Positions 44,280 through 55,300 of a stretch of 64,000 nucleotides of DNA are shown piece by piece; the stretch's first letter is position 1, and each line of letters starts with the position of its first letter. The translations under genes and the position numbers were made by a program. The stretch covers positions 5,209,501 through 5,273,500 of the forward strand of contig JAPNXP010000013.1 of assembly GCA_028753945.1 (NCBI GenBank), in the 5' to 3' direction. The notes beneath the pieces are model-generated. The model saw only the letters and a program-made list of their open reading frames with translations, was not told the origin of the DNA and searched no databases. The DNA comes from Hexactinellida sp. DTS-2022. Taxonomy: Eukaryota > Porifera > Hexactinellida.

Positions 44280-45990
44280 GTAAACTAACTAACAAATAAA
44301 TAAACAGACTAGTAAAATACGTATTTAGTTTACTTGTCTGTTTGTCTGTTAGTTAGTTAGTTAGTTTGTTACTGAAAAGTTGGTTGGTTAGTTTGTTTGC
44401 TAGTTTGTTTGTCTGTTTGTCTGTTTGTCTGTTTGTTTATTTGTGTATGTACACAAATAAACAAACAAGCAAACGAACAAACAACCTTTCAAGTAACAAA
44501 ACAACTAACTAACTAACTAACTACAAACATTACCCTAACTACCACATGTGTGCATAGGAATGATAATGCAGACTCAGAGTGCCTGTACCGCTTGCAGGGG
44601 ACAGGGGGAACAGATTAATGAGAAAGACAAGTGTAGAGTCTGCAACGGAGCCAAGGTCGTCAAGAAGGACTGCAAACTCCCCGTAAGTGGCATAATAGTG
44701 GCATAATAGTGGCATAATAGTGGCATAATAGTGGCACAATAGTGGCATAGTGACACAATTAATGGGGTCAAATTATTCACAGGATTTATAGGACAGAATT
44801 ACATTTTGATTTATAATATTTTCGGTTAATAGATTTCGTATTAACCGATATCATTTGTATAAAAAGCTTTGAAGGGACTGAATACTATTCGTATTACTAA
44901 CAAGGTACTGTTGTATGACGGTTTGCTTAACTCTATTACTATAACCATTATTAACCATGGATACTTTCAATTCATGACGGTTTACTTACCGTCTTTGCAA
45001 TGGCTTCACAGTTTATATTTCCTATTACACATCTACACTTATAAGGATTCACATCTCAAATTCTAATTGGAAAATCTCATTATGGCCCAAAATATCTAAG
45101 CTAATATGGAAATTATTAAAAATGCTATGTTGATGCAATGTCAAATCATGAAAGTAAATTAGAATTTGATCATGGTAAGTAAACCGTCATACAACAGTAC
45201 TAACGAGGTTGTACTGTACAGGTTGACATCGAACCAGGGATGCGCCACGGCCAGAAGCTTCCATTTCCCGGCGAGGCGGACCAACATCCGGACACGGATC
45301 CCGGTGACGTCGTGGTTGTGTTACAACAGAAACCACACGACTCAATCCAGAGACAGAAAGATGATCTGTTTGTTGAGCAGAAAGTAACACTTTCGGAGGC
45401 GCTAACCGGATGTAACTTTATGTTCACACATCTTGACGGTCGCAAACTGATGGTCAGGAATCCGCCGGGACGTGTGTTGTCCCATGATTGTGTGCGCGGG
45501 CTCTTTGGGGAGGGGATGCCTAAAACCGGACGGGCGATCGGTCGCGGAAACCTGTACTTTAAGTTCAGCATTTTGTTCCCAGATGATAAGTTCGGAAATG
45601 AAGACGAAATTAGAATGATCGAGAGTTATCTGCCTAAGAGGTTGTTGTTGTTTGTTTGTTGTTGTTGTTGTTTGTTGTTTAGTTAGTAACGTAGTACAGT
45701 AGATGTCGGATTGGAAAACGGTTGCCATATACCCTGTATAATTTATATCGGTTATAAGCACCTTAAGTGCAGTTCCCGACGATGTGCTTATAACCGGCAT
45801 CCACTGTACATTAGTTCCGGTATTTAACAGTTCCCATAGGACCCACAAGTTCCCCCTAAAGATGCCTGAATCTGCGGAATTCGCAAACCTGATGGAGTCC
45901 GAGGGAACGAAATCTGTGTACGAGGACGATGAGGAACATTTCGATGAGGAGTCCGAGAGGCCACAGGGCCACTCGTGCCACTCCTCCTGA
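43104..45990 (+). CDS. DNAJA2-like co-chaperone lacking a visible J domain (5 exons)
   Basis: Exons 43104-43247, 44000-44165, 44558-44682, 45222-45640 and 45840-45990 join in phase to 334 residues. The first exon starts in the G/F region (SGSDDIFSMFGGGGG), followed by the type I HSP40 client-binding region. It has four zinc-binding repeats (CSKCRGAG, CRECRGQG, CTACRGQG, CRVCNGAK) and the C-terminal beta-sandwich (GMRHGQKLPFPGEADQ, HLDGRKLMVRNPPGRV, FGEGMP). DNAJA2 is about 412 residues; roughly the first 80, containing the J domain and its HPD motif, are absent from this window. The C-terminus ends CHSS rather than a CaaX farnesylation box. Without a J domain the protein could bind clients but not stimulate HSP70. 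Alternatively, an upstream exon lies elsewhere and the first acceptor is at 43102. Confidence 0.85.
43292..43471. mobile_element. CAGT-type MITE, CTCGTTATAAC subfamily, complete copy
   Basis: Left TACAGTCAACTCTCGTTATA and right TTATAACGGGAGTTGACTGT form clean inverted ends; the interior repeats TTCCGCTTATAACGAAG. It lies in the first DNAJA-like intron. Confidence 0.85.
43612..43968. mobile_element. MITE nested in a MITE
   Basis: The outer element has ends TTATATGTAGACCGTCTATT and ATAGACCGTCTACATATAAG. Inside it, at about 43663-43830, lies a complete copy of the TATATAGAGCT element also found at 33067. The inner insertion is therefore younger than the outer one. Confidence 0.8.
44217..44280. 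repeat. (ACTA)n microsatellite
   Basis: About sixteen head-to-tail CTAA units in the second DNAJA-like intron, followed by looser TTTG and AACAAA runs to about 44520. Confidence 0.9.
45694..45809. mobile_element. CAGT-type MITE, GGTTATAAGAACAT subfamily, copy in DNAJA-like last intron
   Basis: Left ACAGTAGATGTCGGATTGGA and right TTATAACCGGCATCCACTGT. It lies between exons ending at 45640 and starting at 45840, taking up more than half of that intron. Confidence 0.8.
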
Positions 45991-45999
45991 CCACTTGAC

Positions 46000-46906
46000 A
46001 CCTTGGGTCGACACTAATATACGTAGATACTAATGGAACTAACTATACACTGTGTGTTGTATGTTATGTGTTATGTGGTAATGTGAGATTCCATTGTTGT
46101 TAGACTGTGTGCCACTTTAGGGAATACTTTGTGCCACCTGAAGACACAATTTATGCCACTTGGGACACAATTGTGCCACTCGAGGACATAATTTGTGCCA
46201 CATTTTGAACCACTTGGGACACAATTTGTGCCACTTGAGGACATAATTTGTGCCACTTGAAGACACAATTTCTGACAAATTTTGTGCCACTTGAGGACAC
46301 AATTGTGCCACTTTGGGACACATTTTATGCCACGTACTTATTTGCTGAGACACAATAAACTAAACAATAAAGTTGAAAATAGTATAAGAATTTCTACCAC
46401 TAAGACACATTCTGACACTATAATAACTATATGAAATTGCTTATATACGATAGGACAATTAGTGGCAGGGGTGACACAATTGGACACTAGTGACACAATA
46501 AAGTCAGCTAAGGACACAATGTGTCTCTTGGTTAAATAAGAAAAGTTATAAAATTATTTCTAAGTAGATAAGTACAACTTGCATTCCATTGGTAACTAAG
46601 TAAGAAATTTGATTCTAAGCTAAGAAAGTAATTTCTGGGTTGTGCCACATTCCATTTGAGCTATCTGGTATCCTAGCAGAGGTGTGAGATTACTCACAAA
46701 TGAAAGTATTTCCTTTCACTACATTCCTGACTGGATGGAGTCACCATGTGCATCAGAAGAGGCGGCACACAAACAGATGCCACATTCCACTCAGTTCCAC
46801 CACCTAGCTCTGCTATAAGATACGAGACACATTCTCTATAGCATTCTAATAACAAACTACTTTCCTTTCCATAGCACTAACTAGCTAACTAGCAAATAAT
46901 AACAAA
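46000..46906. other. Intergenic: GTGCCACTT minisatellite and duplicated flank of the NHL gene
   Basis: AATAAA signals near 46353 and 46368 probably serve the DNAJA-like gene. About 46110-46345 is a degenerate tandem repeat of GTGCCACTTGAGGACACAAT. About 46380-46540 matches the 3' flank of SEC14-like copy 3 (31950-32220). About 46545-46906 is the NHL 5' flank, present in inverted copy at 25276-25645. Confidence 0.7.
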
Positions 46907-48139
46907 ATGGCAGTTCGATTCCCTGACCCGATACACCCCGTAGACCCTGTCGAGTTGGAAATACACCAACTGTTCGACCGCATAATTATGTGTGTCCAGC
47001 AGCGACGAGTGGCACTCCTAACCACATACCGCGACACACGCGACCAAATAGCCGCTAGGCCCATAGAGTGCGCGCGAAAAGAACAGGAATTAATGACATT
47101 GAAAGCGCAAACCGAACAAAGTCTCCAAATGAACGAACTGAGAGAGACCCAGGAGCGAATCCTAGCGGAACTAGAACAAGCGCTAGCAGAGGTGAGGGTA
47201 CCCCAGCCCGAGACACGCGTGGTGTTCCGAGGCACCTGTGGACACCTGGAGCAGGTGATCGCAGGTGTGGGAGAGGTAGTCGAGGAGGAGGTGCCCGTTG
47301 TACCCCGATATGAACAAATGAGACCGATTGTAGCTGTCGGGAAGAGAGGACGAGCTCCTGGAGAGCTCTGGTATCCTTGTGGTGTCGCTATCGATGGGAA
47401 CACAAATCTGATTTATGTCGCCGAAGGGTTTGGTTCCTGTAGAGTCTCAATCTTCTCGGAGACAGGCGAATTCCTAAACACTTTCGCAAACCAAGACATG
47501 AGAGCGCCATACGGTATAGCGATCCATCGAGACAACCTGTACGTGACGGACACAGGAGTACACGCTGTGTTCCGATTCAAAATAGAGGCTGACATGCGTC
47601 TCGTCGCTAGTCTAGGGAGTAGGGGATCTGGTGTGGGACTGTTCAATTGGCCTCAGGGACTCTCCGTCTCTACCAACGGAGATGTGTTCGTAGCGGATTC
47701 TCACAACCACAGAATCCAAGTCCTAGATGACTCCCTACACTTCCAAAGATCCATAAAGCACCAAACAATGAAACACCCGCGTGACGTTAAACTGACACCA
47801 GATGAGGTGTACGTGCTCTGTGAATACTCTCCCTGCATAATCGTGTTCTCTCACGCAGGAGAGAAGATACGCTCCCTAATCACAGAGGGTACAGGAATGC
47901 AGATGGGATATGCTTACTTCTTCTGTTTGGACAGAAAACAGAATTTGCTGATCAGTGATTATCAGAATCAACAAGTTAGAATATTCTCGAAAGAAGGGAC
48001 ACACCTCCACACTATAGGGGAACCAGGACATGAAGTGGGAATGTTTCAAGTCCCTCGAGGTATAGTTCTAACTGAAAATCTAAATTTAATAATTGTGTCC
48101 CATAATAGTAACTACTCACTACAAATATTTTCTTGTTAA
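46907..48139 (+). CDS. NHL-repeat protein with N-terminal coiled coil, intronless
   Basis: A 410-residue frame starting [11 protein letters not shown]. Residues ~15-100 form a coiled coil rich in Arg, Glu and Gln, followed by a propeller from ~145 to the end. Repeats are visible as NLIYVAEGFGSCRVSIFS, DNLYVTDTGVHAVFRF, GDVFVADSHNHRIQVL and NLLISDYQNQQVRIFS. There is no RING or B-box, so this is a TRIM-NHL-like binding protein rather than an obvious ligase. It is the intact relative of the truncated copy at 25155-25275 and a distant paralogue of 18916-20145. The gene is the only NHL copy in this window outside a host intron. Codon use is more GC-rich than the AT-rich flanks. Confidence 0.9.
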   Translation: MAVRFPDPIHPVDPVELEIHQLFDRIIMCVQQRRVALLTTYRDTRDQIAARPIECARKEQELMTLKAQTEQSLQMNELRETQERILAELEQALAEVRVPQPETRVVFRGTCGHLEQVIAGVGEVVEEEVPVVPRYEQMRPIVAVGKRGRAPGELWYPCGVAIDGNTNLIYVAEGFGSCRVSIFSETGEFLNTFANQDMRAPYGIAIHRDNLYVTDTGVHAVFRFKIEADMRLVASLGSRGSGVGLFNWPQGLSVSTNGDVFVADSHNHRIQVLDDSLHFQRSIKHQTMKHPRDVKLTPDEVYVLCEYSPCIIVFSHAGEKIRSLITEGTGMQMGYAYFFCLDRKQNLLISDYQNQQVRIFSKEGTHLHTIGEPGHEVGMFQVPRGIVLTENLNLIIVSHNSNYSLQIFSC

Positions 48140-48277
48140 TAATTGTTAATTTGTGTACAAATAGAGATTCATTATTGTTTGATATTTACCATTAAACAAA
48201 CAACAACATGAGTGAGTATTCCAACAATAATAATCGAACTAACTTCAAAATATAATTTACAAATTAGTTCCCGTTAG

Positions 48278-48575
48278 TACAGTCGAAACCGGTTTTTCTA
48301 ACCAATTCTTTGAATGGAAATAAAGATGAAAAATCTGATAGTTAGAATAAACTGATTGAAAATAAAACTATATTGGAATTTCTTACATATTTACTTATCC
48401 AGCGATCATCGGCGTTTGTTTTAAATAACCTGGCAAGTTTCTACCGATTGTTTTATTATGTTTATAAAAAACACCATCGGTAGAAACTAGCCAGGTTATT
48501 TCAAACTCCGATGATCGCTGTATAAGTAAACTCTTGGAATTAATAGTTAGTTAGAAAACACCGATTTAGACTTCA
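48278..48575. mobile_element. Long perfect-looking hairpin inserted in a CAGT-type MITE
   Basis: Outer ends: ACAGTCGAAACCGGTTTTTC near 48279 and GTTAGAAAACACCGATTTAG near 48550. Inside, about 48400-48525 forms a hairpin with ~50-base arms: CAGCGATCATCGGCGTTTGT at the left and complementary CTCCGATGATCGCTG at the right, with AACCTGGCAAGTTTCTACCG paired to CGGTAGAAACTAGCCAGGTT. The inner hairpin is found once in this window. Confidence 0.8.
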
Positions 48576-48717
48576 TAGTTGCAGTTCCTTATTCTATATT
48601 TAATTATAATTTTAGTGTCCATTCATTTACAACTGTAGCATAATTGGAACATTTTTTGTTCCAATTAATAGGAGCTATAATTACCCATTCTGTGCAGACT
48701 ATTAACAGATCCAATCT

Positions 48718-49073
48718 ATACAGTAGACTCTGTTAATAGGAACACAAGGGGACCGTCTTAATATGTTCGTATTAACCGGAGCCACTTGCATGCATTTCAA
48801 GGAATTATCCAGGAGCGCGAAACGCTCCTTTTGGAGCATAATTTTGGGAGATTTGAATTTAGTAGCGCGAAAATTTGGAATCCTCTCCTATACCGTAAGT
48901 AACATTAATTTGTGAATTAGGCGTATGAAAATTGGATCAGATCAGGATTAGGAGCGTATTTACAAATGGCTGTATAATACACTGATGCATTTGTATAGGC
49001 TAAGGGAATTAACCTTGTACTCCTTAACCGATATTTTCCTTATCCGTGTCCTATTAACAGAGTATACTGTAGT
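48718..49073. mobile_element. CAGT-type MITE interrupted by another MITE
   Basis: Left ACAGTAGACTCTGTTAATAG and right ATTAACAGAGTATACTGTAG are the ends of the CTCTGTTAATAGGAACAC family. Between them, at about 48793-48985, sits an inverted copy of the element seen at 9496 and 10985 (AGGAGCGCGAAACGCTCC... GCTGTATAATACA). The interrupted word GATGCATTTGTATAGGC resumes after it, a nested insertion. Confidence 0.8.
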
Positions 49074-49109
49074 TATAATTCTATAAATAGAATATAGTTA
49101 GCCAATGAG

Positions 49110-49321
49110 ATGTCAGAGAACACCGGCTGTCCCTCTAACTACATTAGCATAGAGCCGCTGCAGAGGCGACTCATTCAGGAGTTCACATGGAATGCAGAGG
49201 AAATGTAAACAACAACAACAACAACACAACAACATGATACCAACAACAACACCAATAACAACAACAACAACATAATACCAACAACAACACCAATAACAAC
49301 AACAACAACAACAACACCAAC

Positions 49322-49352
<31 letters not shown>

Positions 49353-52300
49353 AACAACAACAATAACAACACCAACAACAATAACAACAACAATAACAAC
49401 ACCAACAACACCAACACCAACAACAACAATACCAACACAACAACAACACCAACAACAATAACAACACCAACAACACCAACACCAACACCAACAACAATAA
49501 CAACACACAACAACAACAATTTACTAATCTTATTGTAATAATTATCACACAAAACGTAGTTATACACATCTGTTATTCAGTTACGAACTACACATTATAA
49601 CAGGACTATTTATACACATCTGTTATTCAGTTACGAACTACACATTATAACAGGACTATTTATATACACATCTGTTATTCAGTTACGAACTACACATTAT
49701 AACAGGACTATTTATACACATCTGTTATTCAGTTACGAACTACACATTATAACAGGACTATTTATATACACATCTGTTATTCAGTTACGAACTACACATT
49801 ATAACAGGACTATTTATACACATCTGTTATTCAGTTACGAAGATAAGTTGTCTCTCTCGGATCAGCTGACGCGTAACGTACAGCGCCTACAGTTCAGCAG
49901 AGACCTGGATTTGGGAATATTCCAATCGGAAGAGGAGCGAATCTCACAAGAGACAGACAGGACCCCAAACCTAGCTGTAGGGATCAGCCAATCAAAGACG
50001 GAGTTTGAAGCTCCAAGGGAAAGTCTTAGAAAAGCGCTTATGGAAATTAGCGCTTTGAATGATTTGATGGAGGCAAGTGTTAGTGTTATCCGGACCATGG
50101 ATTATATCCCTTGGTTAATTCTTAGCAGTTATTACAACTGTTAATACGAATTGGATAAGGGGACATTTTAATGGTCCCATGGTATAAGGTTAATTCCCCT
50201 AGCCTATACAAATGCATGCAAGTGACTCCGGTTAATACGAATTCCGGATAATACGAACATATTAAGACGGTCCCCTGGTGTTCCTACTAACGAGAGTATA
50301 CTGTATTAATATATTGATGGATCCATGGTCCAGTTAATACAACAGTTGTATGCTTCTTATCCACAGTGGAATTAAGCGCCTGAATTTGAGCGCCAAAATA
50401 GTTACCTTGTATTATATCCATGGAGTATATATTTCCCCGCCCAAAGCATTTGTATCTAATTTTACTAAGTTCCAATTGGAACTAACAAATGACACTCAAA
50501 ATTCGTGGTTTCAGTTATCCAGCTAGTCATATATCCCTGGTTCATAAATAAGAAATTTGTGCGAATAAATGTTACTATAATTAGATTAACTGTCATCTAA
50601 AAAACCTAAAACCTAAGAAGTATAAATAGAAATAAGTGTGTAATTCAAGCCATCATTTGCTTAAACTCTTCAAAATTAATTTCTTTATCTTTATCTAAAT
50701 CTGCGGAATTTATCATTTGTTCGATTTCTTCATCAGTTAGCACCTGTCCCATTGCTTTCATTGCTTCCTTTAATTCCGTATGATTAATCTTACCGTCCCC
50801 ATTTTTATCAAACACCTTAAAAGCCTTTTCCATATCAATGTTTTTGTCCTCGGATTTTGTACTTTTCTCCATCATTAGAATGAACTCTCCGAATTCGATT
50901 GTCTCATTCTTATTGGTGTCTGCCTGTGCGATTATTCTCTTGGCTTGCTCCTCCGCGGATTCCTGTCCCAAATTGGAAATAACTTTACTCAGTTCCTCAA
51001 CTGTAATGGTACCACTGGAGTCTGTATCGAATATATTAAACGCTTCTCGGTATTCACACACTTTCTCTTCCGAAATTCCGAATTCCTTCCCCCAATCCCT
51101 GGCGTGCTCTGCTTCTGCCATTTCTCAAAGGTGTCTAAAATGTGACACATTTAACCACCTGCCTGGATACGCTGGAATGTGGCAGCCAAACGGGATTTCT
51201 CACAAATTATCCGATTGATCGATCGAGATTATTGTCCCATAAAATATGGTAAAATATATACTGTACAGTAGATGCCGGTTATAAGAACATTCTACTGGAA
51301 AACGGTTGCCATATGCCCTATATAATTTATGTCGGTTATTAGAACATTGTATGCAGTTCCCGACGATGTTCTTATAACCGGCATCCACTGTATTAATTAA
51401 ACCAAATTTTATTCGATTTGGAATCTTATTTGGCGCTTATTATAATTTGCTGAATGCATAAGTTATTTATTCAACCAATCAAATATATTTCTTATACGTG
51501 CATATTACGTGAATTAGGTATACGCGTTCAATTGTTCTTCTACAGAAATAATCTAGTCTCATATAGTGCCTTGGGCCTTGAGTAAACAACCAACCAACAA
51601 TTAAATAAACAAACAAATAAACAAATAAACAAACTAACAAACAAACAAAACTATTTATTATTTACCTTGAGTTTGAGTCGAGTTGTAACAAAGAAGATAT
51701 AAATTGTTGATATTATATATTCTCTGTTTGTTGTTTGTATTTATACGAAAATAAGTGATGGGAATCCTTACTATCACACCTATACTGTTGTTGTTGTTGA
51801 CGCGTGTTGCTTTCACACTCCAACTGATAATATTTGAGTTGCGTATTTTTAGAGAGTATTACTCTGCTAAATTAATGGCCCTTAATATATGGTCCCATAA
51901 TAAATGAATGTCCCCTTTACTAATTGTAACTTGTGCCCATACTTGTTTATCTATATACAGTCGATTCCGCTTAATAGAGTCACCTCGGGACCAGGTTGCT
52001 CCCCATTAAGCGCAGAAATCTATTAACCGAATTTGTTATCTTGTAGTTATCCGACCACTCCATATAAGGAGTTTTTAAGAAAATATTCATATCTTCCCTC
52101 CCAAAAAGTGACAAAACTTTAGCCAATTAAATTCGAGTGTTGTCCCAGTATGGATTAGCAGCTGCCATTCAATTAGTATAAATTGTTAATTAAGTGCCTA
52201 ACTGAGACTGTAATTTAATTGGTCGAAAGTAAATTCATTTATCCAATCAGTTATTTGATTCCGTCTGTATAAATGCATAATTTTAGTGAATTTTCGTTAC

Positions 52301-55300
52301 ATTGCACAATATTTAAATACAACGGCATAACACATGAAAAAGTATTTGCTTTTAATACAAACGAATTGTAACTAATGCCCATATTTGTTTATTTGTTTTA
52401 TAAGAATATCACACAAACTAAATCAATATGTAATATATCACACAACAGACTAAATATATATATACCTAAATAATAACAACAACAACAACAACAACAATAT
52501 AGTATCCCAGAGAAAGTAAACATGTCCCTAACTTGTCATCATTTTTTTAAATTCATCAAAGTCTATTTCGTTGTCACCATCGGTATCAGCCGCTTCAATC
52601 ATTTGAGTAATTTCAGCATCATCCATTTCGCTGCCCATATTTTTCATTACTTGTTTAAGTTCTGAATGACTTATTTTACCGTCCCCATTTTTGTCAAAAG
52701 TCTTAAACGCTTGTAAAAGCTCGTCTTTTGGGTTCCCAGTCTTTTTAATCATCATTTCGATAAATTCCTCCAATTCGATCGTCTCATTGTTGTCCGTATC
52801 CACTTCGGCGATCATACCTTTAGCCTCCGCTAGGGTGCATTTTTGCCCCATACTGGACATGACCTGTCTTAATTCGTCCACAGTTATTGTTCCACTGTGA
52901 TCTTTGTCAAATATATCGAAAGCCTCTTTGTAATCTTTTACCATATCTTCGCTTATCTTAAACTTTTTAGCTATTCTAACTTCTTCGGTATCTAATTTGT
53001 CTGCCATTTGTTTATCTACAAACAACAACAAATTGCTAAACAAATGTTGGTTTATTTACACCTGAATTTGAGTCACTTTTTGATAAATAAAAACCGTTAT
53101 TTGTGGAGGATACTATTGTTTACAAAAGGAATTATTCATATTTAACTAACATCAACAAATATTACTTTTATTTACCTACTTTGTTGTTTGTTTGTTTGTA
53201 AAAATGAACAGAACTGAAATTAATAATTTTATTTGCCTATTGTATATTTGTTCTTATATAGAATTTCATCTGACCAAAAACTGATTCAATAACATATTAT
53301 ATTTCAATTTTCTTTATAAGAAAGGAATTCGTATTATGTCTTAACAATTATATTGTGTCCGTTTAATAATGACACTATTTTAGGTCACAAATTGACACAC
53401 TATTTTTGGACACATAATGAATGTGGTTTAATACAATTGAATGATTATAGCATTAATAATTCCTTTATTACGTTTTGGTTATAATTGGAATTATAATATT
53501 CTATTACTTAATTTCCTTTTTAGTGAGTAAGTTAATGCAGTGAGCCAGTGACCAATCAGATTTATTCAATTCTGGGGAAATGATTGGTTCAGAATTCTGA
53601 TATCTGATTGGATAACTCATTATTGGCGCTTATCTGCCACTTGTGCCACTTCGCAAAAACCAAAACTCACTTTATATTCAAAATATCAAATAATATTAAG
53701 TTATTAATTAGTGCAGTTCCTATTCTCGTTAGTTCCTATATAGAATTGCAACTATTGATGAGTGGATATTGAAGCCACTAGTGTCGGTTATATGGTTTGT
53801 GTGGCCAATTTATATTTAATGCATTATGCGTGGGCCAATTTATATTAATGCATTATGCGTGGGCTTCTTTTGAATTAATTCACACTCTTATGTAGTGATT
53901 CTATTGGTTAATTGTAATTTATTTCAATTGTTTTATAGAGATTTAATCTATTGTGTAAATGTTTGCTGACTTTCAATTTTATTGTTGTTTGTTAATTGAT
54001 TTATTTGTTGTTGTATTGTGTTTTAATCTAAGTTGATTAATACACGTACAGTCAGGTTGCTTATTGTGAACAAGATTTCGTCTGCTTAATATGAAGATTT
54101 TCTATTATGAACAAGCCCTATGGTCCCAATTTAACAACTTACATAGGGTTTGTATAAAGTTGAGTTCGCTTATTATGAAGTCTCTCTATTATGAACACAA
54201 TTTTTGGTCTCTTGAATGTTCATAATAAAAGAACCTGACCGCGATATTAGTGAAGTATACGTATCAAATAAGACGTATTAAACAACTAAGATTTTAATTG
54301 CTTTTATGCGTGGTTCATATGAATATATTTTTATATCTTTCTGAAAAACAGGAGTTTATCTTCAACCAATAAAACGCGTAGGAATTTATGCGAATAACTT
54401 AAATTCCATTGGTCACTAATGAATCTATTAAAATTGGAATTTGACTGGCTAAGCATAGACTGGTTAGATTTAACTTACATTTTAATTCAGATTTATATTA
54501 CAGCAATATTAATAACAAGAAAAACAAAGAAAAAGTGTCATAATAACATTATTGGTTCTGTACATTTAGGATTCGTATGTATTCGGCCAAACTTATTTCG
54601 TCATCATCATTTAGCTCGGCGCCACGAAACAGCTGATCGAATTCCTCGTCCGTTTTTTGGTCGCCAAGGTCTTTCATGAGCTCTTTTAGCTCTTCTCTGG
54701 AATTCAGTCTCGATTCGTTTTCGTGGCAGTTTTCGGTCGCAAGTTTGAGTTCCCGTTTCCGAAGCACCATTAGTTTAAAAATGTCAAATTCGATTGTTTC
54801 TTGCTTATTGCATTCGCATGTTGCAAGTAACATCGCGAAATCTTGTTGGGATAATTTTGAGTCAATTTTATCAAGAGCGAGTTTTGCCTCTTCCATGTAA
54901 AGTTTTTCGTCTTTGTCTTTGTCGAAAATATTGAAAGTTATTCGGCATATTTCTAGTTCTTGTTTTGAGAAGTTTCCGTCAATGTTTTGTGCCATTCTTG
55001 CTAAAATATAAATATTTGTATAAAGGTGTTGAAATTTGTTGTCTTACATATGATTGGTCAGTTGTTTTGAGGCATTTTATTTATTTTATTTTAAAGGGTG
55101 TTTGTTTCTGAATAGTCATCTTTACTAATCGAAGGAAATTTAAATTCGAACTATGTTAATTCCACATAATAATAGTCACTCAATTATATTCATATTTGAT
55201 GCTCAATTACTAATTACTGAATTGAAATTCATTGAATTTTGATTACATTTAATTAGGTGGATACAAAAACTGTTTTTCACAATTAACTGTAAATTGAGTT

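Noticed and set aside
45402..46001. 199-residue antisense frame opposite the DNAJA-like exons
   Set aside because: It crosses an intron, a MITE and two well-supported sense exons; it is a shadow.
49113..49569. Cys/Val/Leu-rich frames on the minus strand
   Set aside because: They are translations of an AAC microsatellite in the first intron of MED17.
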